DNA from: Halichondria panicea
Lineage: Eukaryota; Porifera; Demospongiae; Suberitida; Halichondriidae
DNA: 64,000 nucleotides
Assembly: GCF_963675165.1 (NCBI RefSeq)
Contig: NC_087393.1
Location: 3,167,502-3,231,501, forward strand
Reading direction: 5' to 3'
Shown here piece after piece: positions 1 to 12,760 of this stretch. Within the stretch, counting starts at the first letter, position 1. The number at the start of each line of letters is the position of its first letter. Both the position numbers and the translations under genes were made by a program. A model generated the notes under the pieces. It searched no databases, was not told the DNA's origin, and saw only the letters and a list, made by a program, of their open reading frames with translations.

Positions 1-13
1 TTGCAATGTGAAC

Positions 14-165
14 GTTGCTAGGATTGCCAGGAAAAGAAAAGCGTGAAAAAGCGAAGAAACAAGAAATTCGGCGAGTGCATAACTCCAATCCGTTACAACT
101 TCATTCACATGTACTGTTTCAATTTTTTATTCGTTTTGTGCTTTTCCTGGCCAATCCTTCAGTAA
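14..165. repeat. Short inverted-repeat element (TTGCTAGGATT family), copy 1
   Basis: The sequence opens with GTTGCTAGGATTGCCAGG and closes with an imperfect reverse complement (CCTGGCCAATCCT). The same ends occur at 34436-34713, so this is a dispersed MITE-like family. It lies in the last visible intron, or beyond the visible exons, of CCZ1. No transposase is present. Confidence 0.55.
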
Positions 166-299
166 TTTTTATCATAATAATTATAGTGAATTTTTTGCAA
201 CGAATATGAATGTCTTAGGCACACTACATACATTCATAGCACCCACTTATACATGTAGCAGTGCTTTCCATGAAACCAAGTTTTACAATTTACACTTAC

Positions 300-3200
300 A
301 TCAGCTAGCAGCTTCATAGCTTCTGACAAAATGTTCACATAGGTTGAACGTCGTGAAAGTAAAGGGGACTTTACTGCGAGGTTCATCTCATTAAAGTAGA
401 TGAATCGATACTGGGGGTCCAGGCTGCATGTAAACACATGGAAATTATGTCGGTAACAATGATAAAAATTTGAAGTGTGGACACATTACTGCATGATCAC
501 TATAATTTGTACTCTTGGCAATTACATAGTCATACATGTGTTACGTACATGTAAAATGTCATTTACATTAGGACTGAATGGTAGCCTAAGAAAAGTACCA
601 AATGTGTTGATGCCGCCTCATTGCAATGGCTATACTGTAATTCAGTATTCTTCATGGGCATGGGGGACTAATAGCTATCATGCGCTTTTTGCTAGCGTAT
701 ATACATCTACTTACATGTACATGTACTTCTAACAGAAAAATGCCCTTTCATACAGTACATGTAACAGACATAGTTGAGGAATGCGTTTGGTCATTATAGG
801 GTTGTTTTGAATTATGGGATCTACATGGGTACTTAATTTTCAGGGGTGGCTACTAAAGAGGAATCTTACTGTTATTCTACTACCCAATTCGATTATTACC
901 GTATAGAGGTGGGGTAAATTTTCGTGGGGCTTAATTTTCGCTGATTTCGTGGGTTAACTAGCAATTCTACACGAAAATTGTTCTCTAATTAGCTATAACG
1001 TGCAAAGATTAAAGGCATGGCTTCCAGTAAGCAGTCATTCCACTAACATTGTGCAACGAAGTGCTTTTAGAGGCCATTCCACGAAAATACATGTATAAGT
1101 GCATAGAAAATTTCACGCTATACGGAATTCGCGCTAACAGTATAATTAGGTTTATGAAGGCGCGAGCAGGCGCTTACATGTATATGGCCTAGCTAGCTGA
1201 GACTGACAACACAAACAGACAACTGACTACAATAATTATGCATTTATATTGCTCCTTCAGGACACCACTTGAGGCAAATTAACCTATATGTCTCACCCTT
1301 GAGGTTTAGATTTGTCTCTAAAGTCAGAAATCTCTCGGGAAATTTGTGCTAGCCTTGGTCCAAGGAAAGTGTTCAACCGCTTACAGAAGTCAGATGAGGG
1401 AGAAGCTTTCTCTCCTGCGTATATTCAAAAAAGTAATGAGTTTCATGAAGTTAACTCACCAACCAACACTTACTTTGAACAAAGAAGCACATCAGAGCAT
1501 TTCCAGCCTGAAACAAACACATTACAGTTTAAAGTTTATTACATAATTAACTTACTGCATTGAAAGACTGTATATAACAGCTAGAACTTTATATCGACTG
1601 AATAATTAGGGATACTGCATGTAAATTAATTTCTATTCTGCAGTCTGCAGATTATAATTTGAGAAGTCACTGTTTGAGAGCAGCGCACACACCTACGAGT
1701 TGATTGATCAGGGCATAGTTTCAAATGAATCACGGTTTCAATTTTGAACACACCTATTAATCACTTTGCCGAGGATAGGCTCATGGTGTACAAGGCAAAG
1801 AGTACATTACGTAACCAGACAAGGAACATGTATACAGGAGACCAGACAAAGTACTGTACTGTATGGACAATTAATATACAGCAGTGGTCAAAGTTTACCT
1901 AAAAGGCTATACTATTTGAGAGAGGATCATTAATAATTAATTATGATTACGAGAGTGGCCACTACAATGACTACATTCGAGAATTATAGTATACTACACT
2001 ACATGTAGGGCAACTGTTACATTAGCACACTCACTGTATAAACATAAAGCTTGCAGCTCTGAACAGATCCATCCATATGGATGTACACCCAGGGAGCCTT
2101 GCCACCATCGCCCACCCCCGCTACACCAACACGAACACTCCCTTCGTCACCAATTAGAAATCTGTAAATTAAAGCAGCTACAGTATTCACGTACTATACA
2201 TACATGTATATTGTGCACAGTGTACTAACTGATTAATTGGAACCTGAATAGCTGAAGTAGTCTTGTTTGTGTGAGTCTTTGTGGGGGTACAATGTAAAAA
2301 TGTACTCGCATGTACAACGACATCAGGGATATTACTGTACTCTACCGAGATTACGCCCACCCCCACTTTTGAGTGAAAGTTCTTGCATAGGATAATTTGC
2401 CTGTGATGCATTTGTTAGTGAGCAGTCGTCAAGAAAAGGTTTAGCACTTTATTGTGTAAGCTGTTTAGCTCTGAATATAGCTAGATACATGTAGCTAGAT
2501 CCAATAATTACTCCTATTTGCAAGTATAAAAGACAAGGACAATCTACTCCGAATCTCTGTTGAAGACTCTGACAGTGACAAGTGAACAACCTTTTGATGC
2601 AGACTCTTAATTTGTACATGTACACTTTTCTTTATACCTAGCTACTTTACCCATGCATTGTATGTGTTCATTGTATTTCAAGAGCTGGCAGGCCTCAAAC
2701 ACAGACAGAAAAGACTTAGTTTCTATGAGTGGGCATAATTTCGAGGCAACACCTGGGTGGGTGAGGTAAAACTACTGTTTTCGAAATTAAGCCCATCCCA
2801 CCTGTAGCTGCTTTGTAGCATACAATTAGGGTAGACGTAATCTCGGTAGAGTACACTAGACATGACCAAAGCCTCTCACCTTCCTGTTTGAGAGGAGGTG
2901 GTACCCACGACAGACTTCACAGAGGCAGCAATAGACGACATAGTCTGCATGGTAGGGGAGGGGTCTTGTGGGAGGAGCCAGGAGAGCAGATACTGATAAA
3001 ACACCTTGATGTCAGCCTGCTCTAAACCACTCCTGCACACAACACAAAATATAAATATGAACCTACATAGATTACAGTGTATGTAGGTAATGATGACAAA
3101 CGAAAATAAAGTGGCACTTGACCCTTTTTTAATTGAAAGCTAGAGCTAGAGGACACAATTCTACTCTCTAGACTTCAAGCACTAGTACATTGTACGTAAC

Positions 3201-5596
3201 TACATCCTGTACTACTGCTAGTGGTATTCACTCACCACACCAATTGGTCATTGTACACCAGCACTGTCCTCTGTATACTCCTGCAATGTTACAAAGCACT
3301 ATTAATTCTATGAACAACGTACGCCATACAACAACACCCCAACCTAAAGAGGACAATAAGACTGTATTCCCTCATTGACGAATGAAAATTATTGAAGTAG
3401 CCATCAGATCAAAGTTTTACATGTATGTAAACGTACGTATTTCAGCTTGGCAACTGACTCTACCTGAAAGTAGTTTCTATGAGATTGACGAAGCAGTGGA
3501 CTTTGAGGTACATGTACTTGTCCAGCGGGAGGAATTGTATGCCTTGAAACACAGTGAATATATCCAGTTTGCCAACGTCCATCGACATAATATACTGCAA
3601 TGTGAAAGGTAGCTCTAGCACATACAATAAACCAAAAATGACAATTAACCTAGCAATAAAAAAATAGCTGCACTCACAAAAGCAGCAGCTACATGTACAA
3701 TGCAAGCAACTTTGGTTGCTATAATAACACAATACATAATGTACACGTACGCTGTGATACCTATATATGAATAATACCCGCGGCAACAAATTTACACTTA
3801 TAGCTACAATAGTTATGTGTGTACATACATGTACATGTACATGTACGATTTAATCTCACCCTTGTAAGAAACATGTCCATCCTCTTCTTTAGTCCTTCCA
3901 ATCCATGGCTATCTACAATACTACCAAACGACCCGTTAAAAAACTGGATTGGAAGAGATTACACTGTCGATTAAATATATGCAAGTACCGTGCATTGGAC
4001 TTACTTTGAAAGTGAGGTACATAGTAGTCAAGGATGCTTCCAACACACTATCCTGGAAAGGATTAACTATCAACCAGACGATTCAAGCTACACAGTGTAC
4101 ATCAGTGTGCAATGGCTAAAAGTACAACTACTAACCAGTGACGTCTCACCTGCACATGGTCTTCATAGTATACTATACTCTTCTCTCCATTGCTAATTAC
4201 TTCAGCCCAGGGTATTGTTACTGACTGAAAAAGTAAATAGACTAGCAATACATGAACTATACAATATACAGTAATGCATGCTAACAACAAAATTGGTGGG
4301 ATGGGGCTTCGGAACTTTCAAGACATTCTAGCTAGAAGTAATAACAGTACTGTACGGTCAGTGAAGGGTTGATATTGAACAGTTACAGCTGCTCACAACT
4401 CACGTCATTGCATATCGACTAGAGTAAAAACTCGGCAAATACATAATTATTATTATACTATCACTAATTACCAGCGTTTATAAAGACAAACATAGACTCT
4501 TTCGCCAACCAAAACTTATTCTTTATTGCTGTTGCAAGTTCGATAATTAATAGTATCGATTTTTCGGTGTGCACATGTACTACCCCTCCGGTACAAACTG
4601 CATATAAGTCCATCTTGCAGCTAATAAGGAAAATTGATGTTTCAAGGCGGTAGCCCAAGATAACCAAAGTCTAGTAAATAAGCTGCACAATCGACACTAC
4701 TAAAACTTTGATGATGAGTATACCTGTGGATGTAGTAGCAAAAACCTTTCGCTCTCGCAAACAATAAGTATGTACAAAGCTAGAGTGTGATAGGTACTTA
4801 ATGTACGAACAAAGTAGCTGTACCTGTACATGTTCATGACGTTATGTTACCAACTACCAATCGCACTGGCGCATGATCCTGTTACAAACAATCCAAATGC
4901 ACAGGTAGCGATGAGCAAATACCGTATAGCGGGTATATTTCGAGGGTACAAACTTTCGCGGAATAAATAGCAGGTTTCTGCAGCATGCATGCATGTGATA
5001 TTAGTTTGTGAGTATAAATGTTCGCGGTAGTTTAATCAGCGAAAACATTTATGCCCTCAAAATATACCCGCTATACGGTATGTGGTTGCCAAACTAATTT
5101 ATAATGTAAATACATAGATCTAGTATACCACTAAACTCTACCATGACCATCCAGTGATTTTCTTCTGGCTCAAGGAACACCTGTCTCATTTTCTCTGTGT
5201 GAACAGCCTCACACGGGCGCCTGGGGTGGAAGGTCCGGGTAAAGTTCACCAGTGCCTCACACAAGCCTATGTTGCGGACCTTCCTGTTTAGAGAATCATC
5301 GTGAGGGTAGTAATACAGAATCTTTTTGTCTTCCTGTGGAGAAGTAATGAATGGCAACATAGCTAAAATGCACTTGTCAAACCAATGCCCCACCCGCCAA
5401 GTGCATAATGAGCTGAATAATGAGCTATAGCTAACTAGCTAGCTAGCTGATGAGGACTTAATATTATAAAAGGACTTAGAATAACATTTGTAAGATTCTA
5501 AAAAGATAACAGATTTACCGTTCCCTCCTTTGTGCTTAGGTCAGGATTATAAATACACAAACTGCGAAGAGTAGAATCATTCGTAACAGTCGCCAT
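300..5596 (-). CDS. CCZ1: CCZ1, vacuolar fusion protein (Mon1-Ccz1 Rab7 GEF subunit), 3' end off window
   Basis: Ccz1 pairs with Mon1 to activate Rab7 on late endosomes and autophagosomes. I read 11 exons: 5519-5596 (start codon at 5596, MATVTNDSTL), 5129-5333, 4150-4220, 3860-3943, 3464-3594, 3236-3280, 2880-3032, 2035-2161, 1474-1507, 1297-1414 and 300-423. All junctions are GT-AG and phases agree throughout, giving 390 residues. Family landmarks in order are RNIGLCEALVNFTRTFHPRR, LEPEENHWMVMV, a PLDKYMYLKV stretch, LVYNDQLVWSGLEQ, DFCKRL and QYRFIYFNEMNLA. The human protein is about 480 aa, so roughly the last 85 residues should lie left of base 1; nothing matching is seen in 1-299. The head-to-head neighbour at 5778 suggests a shared promoter. 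Confidence 0.93.
424..1296. other. CCZ1 intron holding a TACCGTATAG-type MITE
   Basis: This 873-bp intron lies between the last two visible CCZ1 exons. At about 897-1127 it holds a degenerate inverted-repeat element starting TACCGTATAG and ending CTATACGG, with the TTTTCGTGG tracts typical of the family described at 4920-5080. I see no other gene in it. Confidence 0.6.
2162..2879. other. CCZ1 intron with a degenerate inverted repeat
   Basis: This is the 718-bp intron between the exons ending at 2880 and starting at 2161. A stretch near 2333-2353 (CTCTACCGAGATTACG) recurs inverted at about 2838-2856, so the intron probably carries an old palindromic element. No coding signal is seen. Confidence 0.45.
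4920..5080. repeat. MITE, TACCGTATAGCGGG family (161 bp)
   Basis: The ends are near-perfect inverted repeats: TACCGTATAGCGGGTATATT on the left, and the same read from the right end. It lies inside the CCZ1 intron 4221-5128. Relatives occur at about 897-1127, 13244-13475, 43397-43594, 47820-48014 and 56236-56434. There is no coding capacity, so it must have been mobilised in trans. Confidence 0.8.
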
Positions 5597-5777
5597 CACT
5601 GCATGCACTGACTGTCAATTCAGAACCTCAGCTCAGAACCAGAGAAAAAGGAATACAACTTACTTTTCAGTTTTTCATACGTTTAATTTGGGTGCAGCGC
5701 AGCGCAGCTCCACCCACTTACAGGGAAGCTCAAAAGCTGTGAATGCGAAAGTGAGTTCCTTCTGCTAGACTATAGCT
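5597..5777. promoter_or_regulatory. Putative bidirectional promoter, CCZ1 / membrane protein
   Basis: Only 181 bp separate the divergent start codons of CCZ1 (5596, minus) and the membrane protein (5778, plus). Both 5' UTRs and core promoters must fit here or overlap. The stretch holds a GCAGCGCAGCGCAGC run near 5694-5708 and no obvious TATA box. The promoter role is inferred from spacing only. Confidence 0.45.
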
Positions 5778-7426
5778 ATGGACAAAAAAAGAATTGTGAT
5801 TGTGTACGTGTGTGCAATTCTGCTTAGCCTTAGTGTAGGCATGTCAGTTGAACAATTTATTAGTACAACAGCAACTAAATCTAGATCTACAACCGATGCT
5901 CCTGCGGATCTTGTTCCTGTGTCCGATTCTCTTCCTGGTGGAACCAGCTACCCACTGCAAGAGAAACAGTGTGATTTCGGGACTAGTATCGATAACCAAG
6001 CTGCCTTCCCTTCACATTTTGCTGAAAGAAATCTACTATACATTGACACAGGAAATCCTGCAACCTGCTCAGGGAGAGTTGCAGCATGGGAGCTTTGCTA
6101 TCAGACTAGTGGGCTGGATTCCAGTACCTTTGATTTGCTATTGCTCAGTCAGGTCAGTGGTGGGTACCGTATTCATACAAGTCAGATTGTGACCATAGAA
6201 CAGCCAATTTTTGGAGAAGAAACAATAGACGTTGCTTGTGTCTACGTAACTGCTGGTGAAAATGTATCAATCACTCATGGAGATTATATCGGTTTTGTTT
6301 GTAATGATGATATCAAAACTAGACTTGCTCCTAAAATAGATACCGATGCTTTAAGTTCCCTACGAGTGTTCAATCTTAGTTCTTCAACACAAAGACAAAG
6401 AATGGCAAATAGACCAGCTGTGGATGTTGACTATGTTCCATCCGACGAACTTAAACCAGTCAGTGATAATCTTATTTCCCAGTTTCGGATCGTAATAAGT
6501 AAGACATTTACACTAACACTTTTACTGAGTTTTAAGTATACTTATGATATAATAGATAAGAGTGAGGAGAGAACACCATCAACACAGGCACCTTGTAGAG
6601 GACCAACGACAACATGGACACCAGTGTTCACTGCTGTTGTAATAGCTTCAGCAGTGGTGATATTTGTGCTGTTCTTAATGGTGTGCCTAATGGCATGCTG
6701 CATTTGCCAGCTTAAGTTTAAATGTTGTAGATGCTCCAAAAAGAAAAAAGGTAACGATGTGGCTTATTCAGTATGCAATTAACCACTTGTATGTGCTTTT
6801 GTTACTGGAAATATTTCATTCTTATCCTATACAGTGATACATAAAATTACTGTGGAGCCTATAACTGACCAGAGTATGCAATACAATGATCTTTACGTTC
6901 CTCAAGACCCATCTCAAAGTAAGAATAGTTTTGTCCCCAGTTCTATATATTATAATACCTAGAGTCCTAAATTCTACTAGATCCAACATAATTATTCTGA
7001 GATGTATAACTTATCTCCAACCTATAATTATATTGCAGTTATCACAGGTGGAGAACGGCTGAGAGCAACCATTCATGGTAATCCTGCTTATGACACACCC
7101 AAATATTTTCCAGGTTCATAATTTGTACGTATATGAGAATGATACTTTCATCACTTATTTGTACAGCCACACACAACCTCAGCGCAATGCCCAGTCAAGA
7201 CGCTTTAAGCACAGCTACTGAACTATCCATCTTGGAGCAATACCACTCACCTAAAGAAGCAACTAACAAACTTACAGCATATCGACCTGAATCCACCATA
7301 TCATTGGCTGGTATTAATCCTGGTGTCACAAGTGATATGGACTTTGATATGCAAGACATATTCGAGGAAAGTAGAGAAATTGAGCATACTTATGAAATGA
7401 TTCAGAGTGGGAAGATTATTAGATGA
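5778..7426 (+). CDS. Unrecognised type I single-pass membrane protein with cytoplasmic NPAY motif
   Basis: I do not recognise the family. Four exons keep one frame: 5778-6750, 6835-6918, 7039-7113 and 7167-7426, giving 463 aa. If exon 1 is not spliced, the ORF stops at 6782. Residues 1 to about 23 form a signal peptide. An ectodomain of about 255 residues with a few cysteines (CDFGTS, CSGR, WELCYQ, FVCNDD) and potential N-glycosylation sites follows. A membrane segment spans about 284-309, then comes a Cys-rich and Lys-rich stop-transfer (CCRCSKKKK). The tail carries GNPAYDTPKY; NPxY is a known clathrin-adaptor or PTB-domain sorting signal. The third donor (GGTTCAT) is weak; an alternative at GGTAATCC (7078) keeps the same phase. 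Function, perhaps receptor or adhesion, is unknown. Confidence 0.72.
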
Positions 7427-8028
7427 TTCGTATATACACATTCATTTGCCTGATTGAGATCTAGTTTAGTCTAGAAACGATTACGTGAGTCCATAATTGT
7501 AGTTTATAATGATCTCTTTTGCACACAATTATCATGCATTATTGCTCCTTGAATTCATCCATGCATGTGATTAAAAGATAGCCTAGCTGCATAACATTGT
7601 AAGGTCTGCACCATATTATAGGTTGGCAAGTATATAGACTTGTGCAGCAAGACTCTTGATCAGACAGCAAGGCAAATAATAGCTTGGATTTCCTTATGTT
7701 TTGTAGCTACTAGCACATGCATGTAAAATTTGTTTCTTGGCCTTATATGTATGTGCCATGTTTAACTAAGAACACATGCATGACGAGGGATTGTAGATAT
7801 CATAACTCTTAAGACGGAAAAATGCAAATCTTAGTCACAGTGTGGGACGTAAATTGATTGTGCGTTAGATCTAGAAGGATGTGTGTGGTGTGAAGAAAGT
7901 ATGTTGCCTGTGACAGGTCTTCTTGAGCTAATGGAATGGTAGTTGACATACACAGTAAAGCCCTGTCATTCAAGCAGGAGCAATAAATCAGGATGAATAA
8001 ATGTGCATAAGTAAAATATAATGTAGGT
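7427..8028. other. Convergent intergenic region, no feature recognised
   Basis: This 0.6-kb AT-rich stretch lies between the stop codons of the membrane protein gene (plus) and TANGO6 (minus). It must hold both 3' UTRs. I see no gene, no clear inverted repeat and no convincing ORF. Confidence 0.5.
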
Positions 8029-11000
8029 TCACACAAAATCCAGTATAGAAATCTTCTTAATGAGTTCCTTACTATCATGGGGGAATATAAAGTTCTTCAT
8101 AACTCTGTCTAGTTCTCCCAGGGCAGCCTGGGCATGAGCTCGGGTCAGTTCATCTCTCTCTCTACTCTCCACACACTTGAGCAGGCGGTACATATCAGGC
8201 AATGCTTCACCGAGAACCTAGAAAGGAAAAATTGAGGTATTTTGTTCAACATAAAGATGTTAGCTACGAACTTCTATTGCATCTTGAGATAGACTTCTGA
8301 TAGTCAGTTTGAGAACCAATAGAGCAGCTTGCCGTACTTTGACCTCTCGGTCAGTCTGTAGAATGCTTGTTACACAACTCAGCACCTGTACAAAAATTGA
8401 ACAGGGAGTCTTATATGCACTGGTCATCTCAAACTAAGTTCTAACTAAGCAAAGTCCATTAAGTATAAATTAATGTACATATACATGCAACTGTTTCGAG
8501 GCTGTTATGGTATGCACACTACAAAATAACTAAGCTACAGCCTGTATTAGCCTCGTTCCCAGGCCGATTTGTCTCTAAAATAACACTAGGTCAACACGTT
8601 GTCAACCTAGCGTTATTTTAGAGATAAATTGGCCTAGAAACAAGACTATAGCCTGTTTCAAAAATACACAGACCTCATTTTTTATTCTGCTGAAAGAGTG
8701 CTTGACCTCAGCACAAATTTCTGCCAGATTTGAGAGACTGCTCGCTCTTATCAAAGGCTCAGGGTCATTGACATTGGAGAAAATAGAGGAAGTAATTTGG
8801 TCCAAATAATGAGGCAAGAGTTCACCACATGACCAAGCCACCTTAACCAGTGCTTCACCAAGCTTCATCCTTACTTCCACACTAAGCTTCTCATTCCTAA
8901 AGCCTCCAGATGGGTCAATCTTAGATGGTGACTTGCTTTTGTTTATTGGTGAATTTGTAGGATGTGTTCTTAACTGTCCAGTTTCCAGGTCAACAATAGA
9001 ATCCCTTTTGGGTGAAGAAGGGCAATTCAATTGCGCATAACCTTGACATAAAGTAGAAATGACATAGTCACACGCATCGGGTATTTTTGATAGAGAAACC
9101 AATCCGTTAATGGCAGCCAGGTAGACGTACGAGTCTGGGTGCTTTAAACATCCGATAAACACAGAGAGGAGAGTGCGTGAGTGTGACAAGGACTCCGGAT
9201 CTCTTGTGGCAATCAGCTTTGTGAGGGAGAGAAGGCCATGACCCATAACTGGTATGAGAGGGTCACTAACTTCTTGCATCGCCACTAGGTACGGGGTTGA
9301 CAAGTGAGCATGCGCATTTTCCAAAGTCTCCTTTCTAGAGGTGCGAATGTGGTCAGTGTTTTCTTTGCTGGTGGCTTCAGAGGGAGTTGAGGATTTAATA
9401 TCTTCTGTTTTCTACGAGTTAATAAAATATAACAGGAATAAAAATCTGTAACAAATAAACTGTACGCTATGAACAAATTAATATCAAACCATTTCTCGTA
9501 CTTCTCCTATAAGAAGTTATATAATACATATACTACTACAATACTCATGTACTTGTGTTCAAACATTGCTATAAGCATACATTCGTGATCGTGATCACTA
9601 GGGTAACATTGAGCTATACCGCATACTCGTACATAATTATATACGAAGATACAACACTGGTGCACATTGTTGGTTAATTGTAGAAATTGTACAGGGCAGA
9701 GCTATCATTGAAAGCAAGTTACCAGTTAGTTGGGCACCCATATACACTGTAATTACAAAGTTGGATTGTGTGATGAAGTTACAGAATCCAACTACATGTG
9801 TAGTACGTATGTTTTGAAAATTGGACGTACGTTATGTATGCCAAATGATGATCAAGAAGTGTCATCATGGCTATAGAAATCACAAAGTAATTGAAGAGCC
9901 CAAGCTAGTTAATCCAACTTCCATATAATCTACATACATGTACATGTATGAACATAATTATTCGATACACACAATTCTGAAGAGACTGCTTTCAATGTAG
10001 GTAAAAGTTACTAATTACTTTGTGACTAATATTATTTACAAACGATTCTCCCCTGCTTGCTTGTTTATAAGCTGCTCTTGGGGCAATACCGGAAAGTAGT
10101 AGGGTAATTACATTGAAGAGTAAAGTTTTTTTTTTTTAAAGACACTCCTTGCCTCCATTAAATGCACAGCAGGCGTTTACATAGGACATCATTCATGCAA
10201 GTCTATACACATACCGTACCTTGTTAGTGTGACACTGGACTGACACACTTTCCTTGAGAGCCTCCCTCGCACTAGTCACCTGTGCAGCAGCCCTCTGTTC
10301 CACCTCACTCGACCACACTGCCCCAAGGGTGGCTATACACACATGTAGCTCACTTGCCAGAAAACAGAGTTCCTCATTAGGATAACTGTTTGCTATGATA
10401 TTCAAACAAGGCTGGAGCTGGGATAACAAAGCCCTATGTTGTCTCTCAACCTACGCAGGAAGATATTATGGTATTGACCCTGTCCTGTACAGTTACGTAT
10501 AAAATTATAATCCATACACTGCACTGCAGAGGAGGTCTGACATGCGTGCACGAATCACTACAAGTTCAGTGCATTGATGGCATTGCGGTCACGTGATAAC
10601 ATCCAGGCCACAACGCACTGAACTTATAGTATTTCGTGCACGCATGTCGGACCTCCTCTGACTGCACTGTCACCAGCTTACTCAAGCCACAAAATTTATG
10701 AAAGTTGAATAGTGCCTAATTTGCTGTATTAGGAGGCGGCGGCTTAACCTCGAGTGTGATGGCAGTGTGGTTTGGTGGCGGCAGCTTAGCCTCGAATATG
10801 TTAAGACGGCCGTGAATATAGATAGATGAGGTTAGAACCATTTGACCTTAGCTAATAGAGAAACAGACTGTGCTAGCCTTAAGACCATGAGCGGTCTGAT
10901 ATCAGGTCAGTTAGAGCAACTGTCTGGTGTTGACCACTCCCACCCAGACACTAAAAACTAGGCTAGAAGTAGTCTGCAAGAAAAGTTTAATTATCAAGTG

Positions 11001-12722
11001 AGTCAACCTTATCTTATTCACAGCCACCTTAAAATTCGAGGCTAGGCCGCTCAAACACACTGCCGTCACCCTCGACCTTCACCAACTAACACCCGTCGCC
11101 GCCACCAAGTAAACACCGCCGCCTCCACATTTTGGCACTATTCACCCCTCATAAAAATTTAATGGTACATGTATATAGTGCATGTTACAGCTAGTACAGC
11201 ATTGCACTTACGGCAACTATTCCACTGAGAATGGCTGACAGGAGGCCAAACACAATGCCCAGTGTGATGGAACCACCCAGTATCTCGTGTTCCTTGCTCG
11301 CAACTACTTTCACATGATCCTTGTCATTTTTAACTTTGCAAAAGTTCGCATGACATGAGACTAGAGCACTAATGCTGGAGAGAAGGTCTGGTAGACTGAC
11401 TTGCTGTAACAGAGTAGAGCTGAGCTCCTCGCAAATGGAGGCTGCGATATACAAAACAAGCGAACTGGTGTAGGCCTCTGTCTGAGAAAGGGGAAGCTTG
11501 GCCTCACAGTCTAGCAGAGCAGAGCTTCTTTCGGATGGAGCAAGGCCGCCATCTAGCTGCTGATCAGAGTGTGAAACAGGTTTCAAAGCATCTTCTCTGA
11601 AGCTACATGTGTACCCAGTTTGGTGTAAAATGATTGAAGTGAGGTGCTGCAAACAGAGAAGGAAAAATGCTCCAATAACGTTCTCCTGTTTGAGTTCTGA
11701 GTTCAACAGAGCCACTATCCCAGTCCCCATTCGCTCCATTTCTTCAGCATTTCTTCTTCCCAAAACCTCTTTCTCAGTGAGTGTTCTGGCCTTCAGTGTC
11801 TGACTGTTGCCAATTATTGAGTACTGGATGCATAGAGTTGGATGCTTGTACAATGTTTGTTGAGCTTCAGTTTGAGATGGTTGAAATCCACTCATAAAAC
11901 AGAAGAAAGCTAGTACTTCACAGGTATTGGCAGCTCTCAGAACTTGACAGAGAATCTCGTTAGACTGAACACTGCAGACAGAAAAAGATTTAATCCACAA
12001 CTAACTTCAACAGCTCTTAATCTGTAGTCATGCTTAATCAATTATTAATAACTACTGTACATACGAGCAGCTATGTAAAGTTAATCACCTTGTTTTTGGT
12101 ATGTTTGGTTGGGACCCTTCCAACCAAACATGAAAGAGCAGTGGACAGTAGGGTAGCAACACAGGGAGTAGAGGTGAGGATGGTTCCACTGCGCATGCAA
12201 CCTGAGAGAACGCAATATTATAGTGCTTGTCTGTGCACCATACAATGTGATCTGTACATTATTAAAGATGTTAAATACGAGTTAGGGAGCATGCATGTAC
12301 ACACCCGACCTGGGACCACACCTCCTGGAATAACAACCTTTTGTTTGATAGCATAATTATAACCATAAATCATACACAGTACTTGTAAGCCTTTAGATGC
12401 GCCTAACGGTTACCGGAACAGAATCAAGTACCGTAAGGAAGAGGAATTATTGCTTTGTACTGATATGGTAACGTGTCTCTGCACGTCCAAACTTCAACTA
12501 ACCTTGTGTAGGTTTTCAATTGAAGCAGCAAGGGAGTCTCCATTTATACTATCAATGTCAGATCCTGCAAGGAGCACAGTCATGCATTTCGCTATACATA
12601 AAAGAGAACGCCAAATAATTATATACGATGTACATTACAATGTAAACACGTACAGTACTTGGGGTTTCCAAACATTCATTTTTATGCCTCGAGGCGTAGC
12701 CGCACGAGGGATACAGTAAAGC

Positions 12723-12760
<38 letters not shown>

